Source: Pseudomonas asplenii
Lineage (GTDB): Bacteria > Pseudomonadota > Gammaproteobacteria > Pseudomonadales > Pseudomonadaceae
Length of the DNA stretch: 64,000 bases
Assembly: GCF_900105475.1 (NCBI RefSeq)
Contig: NZ_LT629777.1
Span: 5,766,001 to 5,830,000, forward strand
Direction of reading: 5' to 3'
Shown here: positions 9,715 to 18,256 of the stretch, piece after piece
Layout of the letters: the number at the start of each line of letters is the position of its first letter
How positions within the stretch are numbered: the stretch's first letter is position 1
Position numbers and translations under genes: made by a program
Notes under the pieces: generated by a model
Database searches by the model: none
What the model was told of the DNA's origin: nothing
What the model saw: only the letters and a program-made list of their open reading frames with translations

Positions 9715-10650
9715 ATGAAAGGCTTCAAAGTAAGCACTGCGTCTTTGTTTCTAACCGCGCTTTTCGCGGCCGGCGCGAGCTACGCGGACGACATGTCTTT
9801 ATGGAAAACCTACGAGCAATCCTTCAAAGAAGCGAAATACATCGACCTGACCCATGCATTCGAGCCTGACATGGCCGTGTGGCCGGGTTTCGGTGGTGCA
9901 ACGTTCAAAGCTGCGACCGCTGGCGCGACGATTCCCGACTTTGTGAATAAAGGTGATGAGTTCACCTACGAGAAACATGGTTTCGTCGCGACGGCCTACG
10001 ACTTGCCTACAGACCAGTACGGCACTCAGTTAGACCCACCCGCGCACTGGAACCCCCTTGGCGCAACGATCAGCGACTTGCCCGCGACGTTCAGCGTACG
10101 TCCACTTGTAGTGATCAACATCGCCCCTCAGGCTGCCAAAGACCCGGGCTATCACCTGCAGGTCAAAGACATCCTGGCATGGGAAGCCAAACATGGCCGA
10201 ATCCCGGCAGGCTCGGTCGTGATGGTTCGCTCGGACTGGTACAAACACTGGGCTGAACATGAACGATTCCGAACTGCCCCATTCCCTGGCGTGAGTCTTG
10301 ACGCACTCAAGTTCCTGCATCTGGAGCGGAAAATCCTGTTCCATGGCCATGAAGCACTGGATACCGATACCACACCAACGGCCGAAGGCGAGGCATGGTT
10401 GATGCACAACAACTTCGCTCAAGCCGAAGGTGTAGCCAACCTGGATAAAGTCCCTGAAGCAGGCGCCTTGATTTCTATCGGCTTTGCCAAACCGCTGGGC
10501 GGGACGGGCGGGTATGCACGCTATATCGCCATTGCCCCTTCGACCTGGAAGCAAGGACAGACGCTGCGCGCATCACCGGGCGCTCCGTTGCCGACCCAGA
10601 AATTCCCGCTCAAACGCGACAGCCTTGGAGTCATGCGTCCGACGCCTTGA
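9715..10650 (+). CDS. Exported cyclase-family hydrolase (kynurenine formamidase fold)
   Basis: 311-aa protein with a clear signal peptide (positive n-region, then a hydrophobic stretch ending ...AAGASYADD), so it acts in the periplasm. The mature part is a metal-dependent cyclase/kynurenine-formamidase fold (ID-LTHAFEPDMAVWPG near residues 42-58, later SIGFAKPLGGTGGYAR). The canonical metal motif HxGTHxDxPxH is changed to QYGTQLDPPAH, so two expected histidines are glutamines. A GTQ variant occurs in some family members, so the enzyme need not be inactive. GGAG 7 bases upstream fixes the start. It may hydrolyse an amide, ester or lactam outside the cytoplasm to release the compound imported by the Liv transporter; this is inference. 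Confidence 0.85.
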   Translation: MKGFKVSTASLFLTALFAAGASYADDMSLWKTYEQSFKEAKYIDLTHAFEPDMAVWPGFGGATFKAATAGATIPDFVNKGDEFTYEKHGFVATAYDLPTDQYGTQLDPPAHWNPLGATISDLPATFSVRPLVVINIAPQAAKDPGYHLQVKDILAWEAKHGRIPAGSVVMVRSDWYKHWAEHERFRTAPFPGVSLDALKFLHLERKILFHGHEALDTDTTPTAEGEAWLMHNNFAQAEGVANLDKVPEAGALISIGFAKPLGGTGGYARYIAIAPSTWKQGQTLRASPGAPLPTQKFPLKRDSLGVMRPTP

Positions 10651-10726
10651 CCGACGCGGATATCGAATGGGCGATCCGCTGACCGCTCATTCGCAGTGCC
10701 CCTGCAACAACCGGAGAGCGATAGCG

Positions 10727-11626
10727 ATGACACAAGCATTTCGTTGGCCAAGCTACTCAGATTTCTATAAATCGTCCACCTACTCCAGGTTTCCGCAGGA
10801 ACATCGCAGCGCGCCGGGTAACCTTCAGTTCGAAATGATTCGGGTTGAACAAGATACCCATGACTTTGTGGACCCTTCAGTACCTGAAGTCGTTATTGCA
10901 ATGCCGCTCTCCGTCGCCGAGAACTGCACTTACTCTTGGAATATGGGCGAAGGCTGGCGCAATGAGCTCGCGATACCCGGAAGAGTGATGGTTATTCCAT
11001 CGTGTAAGCAGAGCCACTGGAAAGTCAGCGGTGAGCGAGAACTGTTACTTATTACTGTGCCTACGGCAACGTTGAGCAAAGTGCTCTACTCCATTACCAG
11101 TCGGACAATAACGGAGGTATTTTCCAGGCTTGGCGAAAAAACCTGGGAAGGCACTTTCTTCGCATCAGCCATTACTACCCTTTGGGGCTTAACAAACAGT
11201 GAGGGGCCCGCGCACAGAATCTTGGCCGATGCCACACTCACCAGTATTATAAGTGGGTTGTTCATCATGGGAGGTGATACTCAAGCGGATGAAAAATCCA
11301 TTGCCCTCCCCGTATGGCGACAAAAGAAAGTCGAGGCTTACGTAGACGAAAATCTCCATGAAGAGATTAATGTGTTCGGTATGGCAGAGGCATGTGGTCT
11401 GAGCGGTCGCCACTTTTCCAGAGCGTTCAGTGAGGAGCTGGGGCTGACGCCCCACCGTTGGCTGACACTCAAAAGAATCAGTCGGGCCAAAGAGCTCTTG
11501 CTGAAAAACGAAATGGATATCGCGCAAATCGCAGATCTGTGTGGCTTTTCCAACCAAAGTCACTTCAGTCGGGTGTTTAAAGACATCGTCGGGAAACCAC
11601 CAGGACGCTGGCGGGCAACTGAATAG
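10727..11626 (+). CDS. AraC-family transcriptional regulator
   Basis: 299-aa regulator with an N-terminal sensor part that resembles cupin-type domains and a C-terminal double helix-turn-helix (residues about 200-299: INVFGMAEACGLSGRHFSRA, then DIAQIADLCGFSNQSHFSRV). The ATG at 10727 follows GGAGA by 8 bases; longer frames upstream overlap the cyclase gene and lack a start signal. It lies in tandem 76 bp after the cyclase gene and upstream of the Liv-type binding-protein gene, so it could control either. Confidence 0.9.
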   Translation: MTQAFRWPSYSDFYKSSTYSRFPQEHRSAPGNLQFEMIRVEQDTHDFVDPSVPEVVIAMPLSVAENCTYSWNMGEGWRNELAIPGRVMVIPSCKQSHWKVSGERELLLITVPTATLSKVLYSITSRTITEVFSRLGEKTWEGTFFASAITTLWGLTNSEGPAHRILADATLTSIISGLFIMGGDTQADEKSIALPVWRQKKVEAYVDENLHEEINVFGMAEACGLSGRHFSRAFSEELGLTPHRWLTLKRISRAKELLLKNEMDIAQIADLCGFSNQSHFSRVFKDIVGKPPGRWRATE

Positions 11627-11902
11627 TCATAACACTCAACAAGCATGCGAGCGACGGCCACGCGCTGCAAATAACACTATTCAGCCATTTATTATCCGAT
11701 ACAGACGCGCGATACAAAATACCGCGCACGCCCTGTGGACGCTCTCGCGAACACGTCGGTAAGCTGCAATAGCACCCTTATAAAACCACTATCAGAAAAA
11801 CCAAATAGTCGTTTGATTCACTGCCAACAGCATAACAATAACTGATTGCTCGTCTGCGTAATTTGCTTTGAGCCGTCAAAAAACAGGCGCATTGGAGGTG
11901 TT

Positions 11903-13039
11903 ATGAAGTTCAATAAAAGATCCGTTAAATGGCCAGCACTGGCGAAACTCAGCGTGTTCCTGCTAGCCTCAACTATTACACCACTGAGCCTGGCAGATGA
12001 TGTCATCAAAATTGCTGTCGTCGGCCCCGCAACTGGCGCTGTCGCCCAGTTCGGCGATATGGTGTTTATGGGAACAAAAATGGCCGCGGAGCAAATTAAT
12101 GCCGCTGGCGGCGTCAACGGTAAAAAACTGCAGTTGGTGACCTATGATGACGCGTGCGATCCGAAGCAAGCGGTGGCGGTCGCTAACAAAGTGGTCAACG
12201 ATGGCATTAAATTTGTTGTGGGTCACGTATGCTCCAGCTCCACACTTCCAGCTTCGGACATCTACGAAGATGAAAGAATTCTTATGGTAACGCCCTCGGC
12301 CACGCACGAAGGCATTACCAACCGTGGCTATAAGATGATGTTCCGCACCATTGGCCTTGATGGCCTTCAGGCACCCGCCGCCGCCGACTACATTGCCGAT
12401 AAACTCAAACCACATGTCGTCGCGATCATTCACGACAAGCAGCAGTTTGGAGAAGGCATAGCTACCGCAGTGAAGAAGCGTCTGGACGCCAAGGGCGTGA
12501 ATGTCGTTATATTTGACGGCATTAACGCCGGTGAAAAAGATTTCTCATCACTGATTACCAAACTCAAGAGAGCGAACGTCGATCTGCTTTATTACGGTGG
12601 GTATCATCCTGAAATGGGCATGATTCTTCGTCAGTCCGCAGAAAAGGGCTTCAAGCCCACATTCGTCAGTACCGACGGTGCGGGCAATAGCGAAATTAGT
12701 GCCATTGCCGGAGCCGCCAGTGAAGGATTACTGTTCACTCAACCCAAGGCATTTGACCAGGATCCAAAAAATACGGCGTTGGTCAAAGCGTTCAAACTAC
12801 AAAACCAAGACCCCAGCGGCAACTTTGTAATGCCCGCCTACACCGCAGTTGAAGTGATTGCCGAAGGCATTAAGGCAGCCGGTAGCGAAGACACCGAAAA
12901 AGTTGCAGAAACGCTTAAGAAAAAAACGTTTGATACGCCTATCGGCCTAATCTCTTTCGATCAGAAAGGTGACTTGAAAGACTTCAGTTACGTGGTCTAC
13001 ACGTGGCACAAGGACGGCACCAAAACGTTAGCAAACTGA
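11903..13039 (+). CDS. Liv/Bra-type ABC transporter substrate-binding protein
   Basis: 378-aa periplasmic type I binding protein with a signal peptide (residues 1-33, ...STITPLSLADD). The mature protein begins VIKIAVVGPATGAVAQFGDM and continues with YDDACDPKQAVAVANKVVND, as in LivK/BraC of Pseudomonas. Conserved ligand-contact stretches are GHVCSSSTLPASD and TPSATHE. The start is fixed by TTGGAGG 6 bases upstream. Its permease and ATPase partners are probably the livHMGF genes at 20218-23858, which lack their own binding-protein gene. It likely captures an amino acid or dicarboxylic amino-acid-like ligand. A strong terminator follows. Confidence 0.92.
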   Translation: MKFNKRSVKWPALAKLSVFLLASTITPLSLADDVIKIAVVGPATGAVAQFGDMVFMGTKMAAEQINAAGGVNGKKLQLVTYDDACDPKQAVAVANKVVNDGIKFVVGHVCSSSTLPASDIYEDERILMVTPSATHEGITNRGYKMMFRTIGLDGLQAPAAADYIADKLKPHVVAIIHDKQQFGEGIATAVKKRLDAKGVNVVIFDGINAGEKDFSSLITKLKRANVDLLYYGGYHPEMGMILRQSAEKGFKPTFVSTDGAGNSEISAIAGAASEGLLFTQPKAFDQDPKNTALVKAFKLQNQDPSGNFVMPAYTAVEVIAEGIKAAGSEDTEKVAETLKKKTFDTPIGLISFDQKGDLKDFSYVVYTWHKDGTKTLAN

Positions 13040-13049
13040 TAGCGCCAAG

Positions 13050-13082
13050 GAATGCTCGCACTTGTTGCGGGCATTCTTTTTT
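13050..13082 (+). terminator. Rho-independent terminator after the binding-protein gene
   Basis: GAATGCTCGCA-cttgt-TGCGGGCATTC followed by six T. It is a stable stem with a U-tract 10 bases after the stop codon. It makes the binding protein a separate, probably highly expressed unit. Confidence 0.9.
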
Positions 13083-13140
13083 CAAGCCTGATACTTCACA
13101 CGTTACTCATGGCTTAATCATACAAAAGAAGAGATTTCTG

Positions 13141-14913
13141 ATGTCGCTTTATTCTGCCCCCCTGCGCGACATGCGCTTCGTGCTCCATGAAGTCTTCCAA
13201 GCCCCACGTCTCTGGGCTCGCTTACCGGCGCTGTCGGAGTTTGTTGATGCCGATACGGCAGACGCCGTTCTCGAAGAAGCGGCAAAGGTGACAAGCGGCT
13301 TGATCGCCCCACTCAATCGAAGTGGAGACGAAGAAGGCGCACAGTGGCAACAAGGCCAGGTCAGCACACCCGCAGGTTTCAGAGCAGCCTACGCCACTTA
13401 CATTGAAGGGGGCTGGGTCGGGCTCAGTGGTAATCCCGCCTTCGGCGGTATGGGCATGCCCAAGATGTTGGCTGTACAGTTCGAAGAGATGCTCTACGGT
13501 GCCAACTCCAGTTTTGCGCTGTACTCCACCCTCAGCTCCGGAGCCTGCCTGGCATTGGATGCCCATGCTGACGAAGCGCTGAAAAAGCTGTATTTACCAC
13601 CAATGTACGAAGGCCGCTGGGCAGGTTCCATGTGCCTGACTGAAGCGCATGCGGGCACAGATCTTGGGATCATTCGTACCCGTGCCGAGCCTCAATGCGA
13701 TGCAAGTTATGCCATCACGGGCAGCAAAATATTCATCACCGGTGGCGATCAGGACCTGACCGAAAATATCATTCACCTGGTGTTGGCCAAGCTACCGGAC
13801 GCCCCCGCCGGGCCCAAGGGTATCTCGCTGTTCGTGGTCCCCAAAATATTGGTGAATGCGGATGGCTCCCTGGGGGCAGCCAATGCGGTGAGTTGCGGTT
13901 CGATCGAACACAAGATGGGCATCAAGGCGTCTGCCACCTGCGTGATGAATTTCGATGGGGCCCGTGGCTGGTTGGTCGGGGAAGCCAACAAAGGACTGGC
14001 GGCAATGTTCACCATGATGAACTACGAACGACTCTCCATCGGCATCCAAGGCATAGGCTGTGCCGAAGCGTCCTATCAGAACGCACGGGCCTATGCCTGC
14101 GAACGCTTGCAGGGTCGGTCAACCACCTCCGTGGTCGGCTCCGACAAGATGGCCGACCCCATCATCGTTCATCCGGATGTCAGGCGGATGCTACTCAGCA
14201 TGAAGGGCATGACCGAGGGAGGACGGGCATTTGCCTGTTACGTCGGTCAGCAATTGGACCTGGCAAAGTTTTCTGACCTGGCCGATGAGCGCCATGACGC
14301 CGAGGCGATGGTGGCCTTGCTCACACCTGTGGCTAAGGCATTTTTCACCGATACCGGCCTGGACAGCTGCGTTCACGGGCAACAAGTATTCGGTGGTCAC
14401 GGCTACATTCGTGAATGGGGCCAGGAGCAGTTGGTCCGTGATGTGCGTATTGCTCAGATTTATGAAGGCACCAACGGGATCCAGGCGCTTGATCTGCTGG
14501 GGCGTAAAGTGATCGCGAACGCGGGGGCGAACCTTTATCGCTTCTGCGAGGAAATACGCGCGTTTGCGGATACTCGGAAAAGTCCCCACAGCAATGAGCT
14601 GGTGTGTGCCGTGGAACGCCTGGAGTCGGTCACCTCCTGGGTGCTCCAGGCGGCAAAGTCCGACCCCCGTCAGACAGGCGCCGCTTCGGTCGAATACTTG
14701 CACTTGCTGGGTTACGTCGCTTACGCCTACATGTGGGAACGCATGGCCATCGTGGCCGCGCAAAAACTCAGCGACGACCCGGTGTTCTACGGAGCGAAAC
14801 TGGCAACTGGCGCGTTCTATTTTCAACGCCTGCTGCCTCGTACCCTAAGCCTGGAAGCGAGCATACGTAACGGCTCGACATCACTTTATCTGTTGGACCC
14901 AGAGCAATTCTGA
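13141..14913 (+). CDS. Acyl-CoA dehydrogenase (long form with extra C-terminal domain)
   Basis: 590-aa flavoprotein of the acyl-CoA dehydrogenase family, in the subgroup of about 590-600 aa with an additional C-terminal domain (the DmdC/aryl- and alkyl-propionyl-CoA type). Visible parts: N-terminal helix MSLYSAPLRDMRFVLHEVF, the FAD/substrate stretch MCLTEAHAGTDLG (near residues 161-173), FITGGDQDL, MGIKASATCVMNF and the C-terminal signature QIYEGTNGIQALDLLGRK. It would introduce a 2,3-double bond in an acyl-CoA with electrons to ETF. It may act with the hydroxyacyl-CoA dehydrogenase at 23975 on a side-chain acyl-CoA before the mesaconate steps. Confidence 0.92.
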   Translation: MSLYSAPLRDMRFVLHEVFQAPRLWARLPALSEFVDADTADAVLEEAAKVTSGLIAPLNRSGDEEGAQWQQGQVSTPAGFRAAYATYIEGGWVGLSGNPAFGGMGMPKMLAVQFEEMLYGANSSFALYSTLSSGACLALDAHADEALKKLYLPPMYEGRWAGSMCLTEAHAGTDLGIIRTRAEPQCDASYAITGSKIFITGGDQDLTENIIHLVLAKLPDAPAGPKGISLFVVPKILVNADGSLGAANAVSCGSIEHKMGIKASATCVMNFDGARGWLVGEANKGLAAMFTMMNYERLSIGIQGIGCAEASYQNARAYACERLQGRSTTSVVGSDKMADPIIVHPDVRRMLLSMKGMTEGGRAFACYVGQQLDLAKFSDLADERHDAEAMVALLTPVAKAFFTDTGLDSCVHGQQVFGGHGYIREWGQEQLVRDVRIAQIYEGTNGIQALDLLGRKVIANAGANLYRFCEEIRAFADTRKSPHSNELVCAVERLESVTSWVLQAAKSDPRQTGAASVEYLHLLGYVAYAYMWERMAIVAAQKLSDDPVFYGAKLATGAFYFQRLLPRTLSLEASIRNGSTSLYLLDPEQF

Positions 14914-15154
14914 TCCTAACCTGCCCGCTCCCGTCACCCACGCTGAGGCGTTCATTATCGGCGCCTCAACGTCCTCCCCTTCACCGACCCGTTGACAGTG
15001 GCACATTAGGCACGGCCCTGGCACTCACTAATCATTCGGTTACCTTTGCCCACAAGAACATGTAGCCTGTCCAGATGACGGCAAAGCCTGATGCAATGAC
15101 CCAAAAGTTGCCGATTGGGAGACGTTGATATTGAGACACCAGGAGTATAAGTAA
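14914..15154. other. Intergenic, weak hairpin
   Basis: 241 bases between the acyl-CoA dehydrogenase and GntR genes. An inverted repeat TGAGGCG...CGCCTCA at 14944-14968 may slow transcription but has no T-tract. The rest should contain the GntR gene promoter; no copy of the TGTACGTACA palindrome found at 18.1 kb is present here. Confidence 0.4.
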
Positions 15155-15916
15155 GTGGTAGTCAAGGCCAAAGGCACAAGTAAAATCAAACGCTATGTAG
15201 AAGTCGCCAATTCGCTGATTGCTGAAATAGTGAATGGCCGATATACCCTGGGCACGCTACTCCCTACCGAGCATGAACTGGCAACCCATTTCGCCGTCAG
15301 CCGACAGACCGTTCGTGCTGCGTTAACGATAATGAAGGAACGGGGGTACATCACGCGCAAGAAGGCGGTCGGTAGTCTTGTCGAGAGCATCAATCCGAGC
15401 GTGGCCTACTCACAGTCCGTCAGCACAATCGAAGACTTGATCCAGGTAGCGATGTCGGAAGTGCGTAGCATCGAAAGTACCCATTCGATAGCACTCGACA
15501 GAGTATTGGCCCGGCAACTGGAAGCCCCTGTCGGTTCAGAATGGATTCATATGTCAGGCCCAAGAATTGACGCCAAGAGCACGCAGGCCGGATGCTGGGC
15601 CAATATCTTTATCAATACTGCATACGCAGGCGCGCTGGAAACTATCCGGCAGCAACCACAAATGATGATCAGCGACATCCTCGAAAAGCACTACGCAATT
15701 ACGATATCTGAAGTACGCCAGACCGTATTTGCAGTACTCATTGAGGGCGATATGGCCCGGCGCTTAAACGTTGAAGACCGTTCCGCGGGGTTGCGGATTC
15801 TGCGGCACTATAAAGACGATCAAGGTCAGCTCGTTGAATTGACTGAAACGGTCTACCCAGCCAAACGCATCAGCGTATCGACTCATCTCAAGCGAGTGAC
15901 CAACGCGGCCAAATAA
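15155..15916 (+). CDS. GntR-family (HutC/UTRA) transcriptional regulator
   Basis: 253-aa regulator with an N-terminal GntR winged helix (residues about 12-75, LATHFAVSRQTVRAALTIMK) and a C-terminal UTRA ligand domain of the chorismate-lyase fold. The GTG start at 15155 has AGGAG 9 bases upstream. It converges on the lyase/hydratase operon. The paired palindromes in the hydratase/CoA-transferase promoter region (18068-18081, 18190-18201) are of the size and AT/GC pattern expected for this family and are the best candidate targets. The effector may be a pathway acid or CoA ester. Confidence 0.9.
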   Translation: MVVKAKGTSKIKRYVEVANSLIAEIVNGRYTLGTLLPTEHELATHFAVSRQTVRAALTIMKERGYITRKKAVGSLVESINPSVAYSQSVSTIEDLIQVAMSEVRSIESTHSIALDRVLARQLEAPVGSEWIHMSGPRIDAKSTQAGCWANIFINTAYAGALETIRQQPQMMISDILEKHYAITISEVRQTVFAVLIEGDMARRLNVEDRSAGLRILRHYKDDQGQLVELTETVYPAKRISVSTHLKRVTNAAK

Positions 15917-15918
15917 AA

Positions 15919-15949
15919 AATGCCATGCCACCATCGGTGCCATGGCATT
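15919..15949. terminator. Bidirectional terminator between GntR and lyase genes
   Basis: Inverted repeat of 14-base arms with one mismatch (AATGCCATG.CACC) around a 3-base loop, between the two converging genes. The A-rich left flank gives a U-tract for the leftward lyase operon. Confidence 0.8.
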
Positions 15950-15964
15950 CAGCTTAGCAAGCCT

Positions 15965-16954
15965 TTAGTAAAAGCGTTTGAGGGCTTTCTCGGGAATATT
16001 CATACCTGTGGCCTTGGCCTGCTCCAGGATGCTCCAAAAGTAACGGTAGGTCGCTCTGTCGTGCAACTCGCCCTGGTACTGAATCGGGCCCCAATCCTTG
16101 TCCTGGGCCGCACACAGAATTTCAGCGGCGTCTTCGATCTCTTCGAAGGCAGGCTGCATGGCGCTGACAATGGCGCTGATCTGCGCGGGGTGGATACTCC
16201 ACATACGCAAGAAGCCGAATTCACGCTTGGCCCTTGAAGCATCACCGCCGATAACGTCAGCGTCTTTCAGGCTCAAACACACGTTGTGCGAAGGCACCAC
16301 ACCATTGGCAATGGCGGCGGCGACCATTTCGGTTTTAGCGCGAACAATCAGCGGATGCTGAAATTGATCGGGGCTGCGCATCGCCGACGCTGGAATAGCG
16401 CCCTGGTGAGCACTCACAAAATCCATCTGGCCGAAGTCCAGCACTTCAACACCCGGCAGGCCTGCGATTTCAAAGACTTCTCTCAACGCGCCATGGGTTT
16501 CAACCAGAACGTGGATTGGAATTTTACGCTCGACGCCCGTGCGCGCCGCAACGGCCTGAATGTAATCCGACATCTCGACTACCTGCGCGGCCGTAATTGC
16601 CTTAGGCAGCGTGACGTACGCAATACGCGCCGCCGTTTGACCGACGATGACGTCGACATCGCGCTTCCAGAACGGGTGGGTATAGTCATGGATACGCACA
16701 CCCAACTTGCCATGAAGATTCTTTTCAGAGTTCACAAGCCTGGCCACCATTTGCGCGTGATCCTCCTCATCACCTGCGGCCGCCCCATCTTCGCAGTCAC
16801 AGGTAATATCGAAGACAGGACCTAGCTGCGCTTGCAATTCCATCGCCTTGACAATCAGCTTTTCACTGCCGGCGAAGTGTTCGCACACGGATAATACCGG
16901 GAACGTTTTTTCGCCATCGAACAACGCTTCGCGAGGATGTACCTGATTACTCAT
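15965..16954 (-). CDS. HpcH/HpaI (CitE-like) CoA-ester lyase, probable beta-methylmalyl-CoA lyase
   Basis: 329-aa TIM-barrel lyase of the citrate-lyase-beta superfamily. Motifs: FDITCDCEDGAAAGDE (Mg-binding acidic loop near residues 48-63), VRIHDYTHPFWKRDV, HVLVETHGALREVFEI (metal-ligand Glu), DFGQMDFVSAHQG and the CoA-side MWSIHPAQI. In the context of methylaspartate ammonia-lyase and mesaconyl-CoA hydratase it would cleave beta-methylmalyl-CoA to propionyl-CoA and glyoxylate. It starts 4 bases after the hydratase stop and is co-transcribed with it. It belongs to a different subgroup from Rhodobacter Mcl1, so citramalyl-CoA or malyl-CoA cleavage remains possible. Confidence 0.87.
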   Translation of the reverse strand: MSNQVHPREALFDGEKTFPVLSVCEHFAGSEKLIVKAMELQAQLGPVFDITCDCEDGAAAGDEEDHAQMVARLVNSEKNLHGKLGVRIHDYTHPFWKRDVDVIVGQTAARIAYVTLPKAITAAQVVEMSDYIQAVAARTGVERKIPIHVLVETHGALREVFEIAGLPGVEVLDFGQMDFVSAHQGAIPASAMRSPDQFQHPLIVRAKTEMVAAAIANGVVPSHNVCLSLKDADVIGGDASRAKREFGFLRMWSIHPAQISAIVSAMQPAFEEIEDAAEILCAAQDKDWGPIQYQGELHDRATYRYFWSILEQAKATGMNIPEKALKRFY

Positions 16955-16958
16955 GACG

Positions 16959-18035
16959 TCACACCTTATTATTGGGTTTTTTCGGGATTGCGATCACATA
17001 GTCGAGATCCAGTACGACCTCGGGAGGGTATTCAATTTTTCCTTGATGTTTTTCCGTAAAGATTATCTTGCTCGCGGCGCCTATATTTTTGGCGGCGATC
17101 AGACGCAGGCGCAGCGCGCCCATATGTGGATGACCAAGTTCTATCTGTTCCTTTATTTGCGTGGCACATACCAGAGTATCGCCGGAGAACGTGGGCGACA
17201 CATGATTCCCGCCATTCATCGCCAGTACGCAGATAGCATTTTCCAATCCGTCATACGAAAGTGCCTTGCAGAGGGATATCACATGCCCGCCATATACCAG
17301 CCTTTGCTGCATACCGCTCGCGGCCATTGTATAAGCGTCAAAGTGTGCCTTGGCAGTGTTCTGGTACAAGCGCGTCGCCTGACTATGATCACTGTCATTG
17401 ATGGTCATTGCACTCATGTGATCGATACGCTCACCCGCGCTGTAGTCTTCCCAAAAAAAACGTGAGCGAGTCGCCTCAAACATGACCTCGGCGGCAGCGT
17501 TCACCTGCAATGCTGGGAAATGCTGTACCGCGACCTCCTGAGGCAACGGTGGGATAACGTTGACACCTGAAACTTCATCTTTGTTTCTTTTATGAATCAT
17601 CACCCAACGCACCCAAGTCAACACCTCTTCGTTTCGCTGATTAGTGGCGACTGACTGGGTGTAAACAATCCCGGCTTTTCCGTTCGACGTTTCCCGCAGA
17701 CCGATCACGTCGCTGCTAACGCGAAGTGTGTCTTGCGCATAGACAGGTCTGACAAACCGCACATCTGCATAGCCGAGGTTAGCGATCGCATTCAAAGAAA
17801 TGTCAGGAACGGTCTTTCCGAACGCGATATTGAAAACAAGGAAATCCTCCATGGGCCGTTTTTCGAAACCCAAGGCTGCACTCACCGTTTCGGCACTGCC
17901 AATGGCATCGCGGCTGCCGGTTAATCCGATGTAGAGACTGCGATCTCCTTCTGTGAGCGTACGAGGTGTCGGGTGCTGGATATGCATCCCAACAGAAAAG
18001 TCTTCAAAAAAATTGCCCTGCCGCACCTTGCTCAT
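16959..18035 (-). CDS. mch: Mesaconyl-CoA hydratase (double MaoC/hot-dog)
   Basis: 358-aa protein with two hot-dog domains. The N-terminal stretch (GNFFEDFSVGM, PRTLTEGDRSLYIGLTGSR, LLVF-type DFLVFNIAFG) and GKTVPDISLNAIANLGYAD near residue 74-92 agree closely, from memory, with the mesaconyl-CoA hydratase of Rhodobacter. The second domain has FWEDYSAGERIDHMSAMTI, QATRLYQNTAKAHFD and RLVYGGHVISL. It hydrates mesaconyl-CoA to beta-methylmalyl-CoA. ATG 18035 is preferred to the GTG one codon before. It is the first gene of a leftward operon with the lyase and divergent from the CoA-transferase. Confidence 0.9.
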   Translation of the reverse strand: MSKVRQGNFFEDFSVGMHIQHPTPRTLTEGDRSLYIGLTGSRDAIGSAETVSAALGFEKRPMEDFLVFNIAFGKTVPDISLNAIANLGYADVRFVRPVYAQDTLRVSSDVIGLRETSNGKAGIVYTQSVATNQRNEEVLTWVRWVMIHKRNKDEVSGVNVIPPLPQEVAVQHFPALQVNAAAEVMFEATRSRFFWEDYSAGERIDHMSAMTINDSDHSQATRLYQNTAKAHFDAYTMAASGMQQRLVYGGHVISLCKALSYDGLENAICVLAMNGGNHVSPTFSGDTLVCATQIKEQIELGHPHMGALRLRLIAAKNIGAASKIIFTEKHQGKIEYPPEVVLDLDYVIAIPKKPNNKV

Positions 18036-18067
18036 CACACCCTCACCGATATCTCAGCCAGACACAA

Positions 18068-18081
18068 TATGTACGCACATA
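18068..18081. promoter_or_regulatory. Operator-like palindrome 1 (TATGTACGCACATA)
   Basis: Near-perfect 14-bp palindrome just upstream of the hydratase gene, overlapping the -10/+1 of its predicted promoter. The same core (ATGTACGtACAT) recurs at 18190-18201 on the other side of the divergent region. Its likely binder is the GntR/UTRA protein encoded at 15155; this is inference from pattern and position. Confidence 0.7.
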
Positions 18082-18108
18082 GTATCCTTGACGAAAAATC
18101 AACGTCAA
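18079..18108 (-). promoter_or_regulatory. Predicted sigma-70 promoter of the hydratase-lyase operon
   Basis: On the minus strand, -35 TTGACG (18108-18103), an 18-bp spacer and -10 TACTAT (18084-18079). Palindrome 1 begins inside the -10 box, a classical repressor position. Confidence 0.6.
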
Positions 18109-18189
18109 GCGTCTAAAACCGCAGAAAACCCCCATTTTAATAACTTTCAGATCTAATAAATATGTTTTATTTTTAAAACCCAGATAGTA

Positions 18190-18201
18190 ATGTACGTACA
18201 T
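18190..18201. promoter_or_regulatory. Operator-like palindrome 2 (ATGTACGTACAT)
   Basis: Perfect 12-bp palindrome 55 bp before the CoA-transferase start. It is the second copy of the motif at 18068-18081, about 120 bp apart, so both divergent units could be controlled by the same protein, possibly by looping. Confidence 0.7.
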
Positions 18202-18256
18202 AAAGATCAGGGACGGAAGCCACTTCCCGGCCTGAAAAGCACCCTAATAATGAGAA

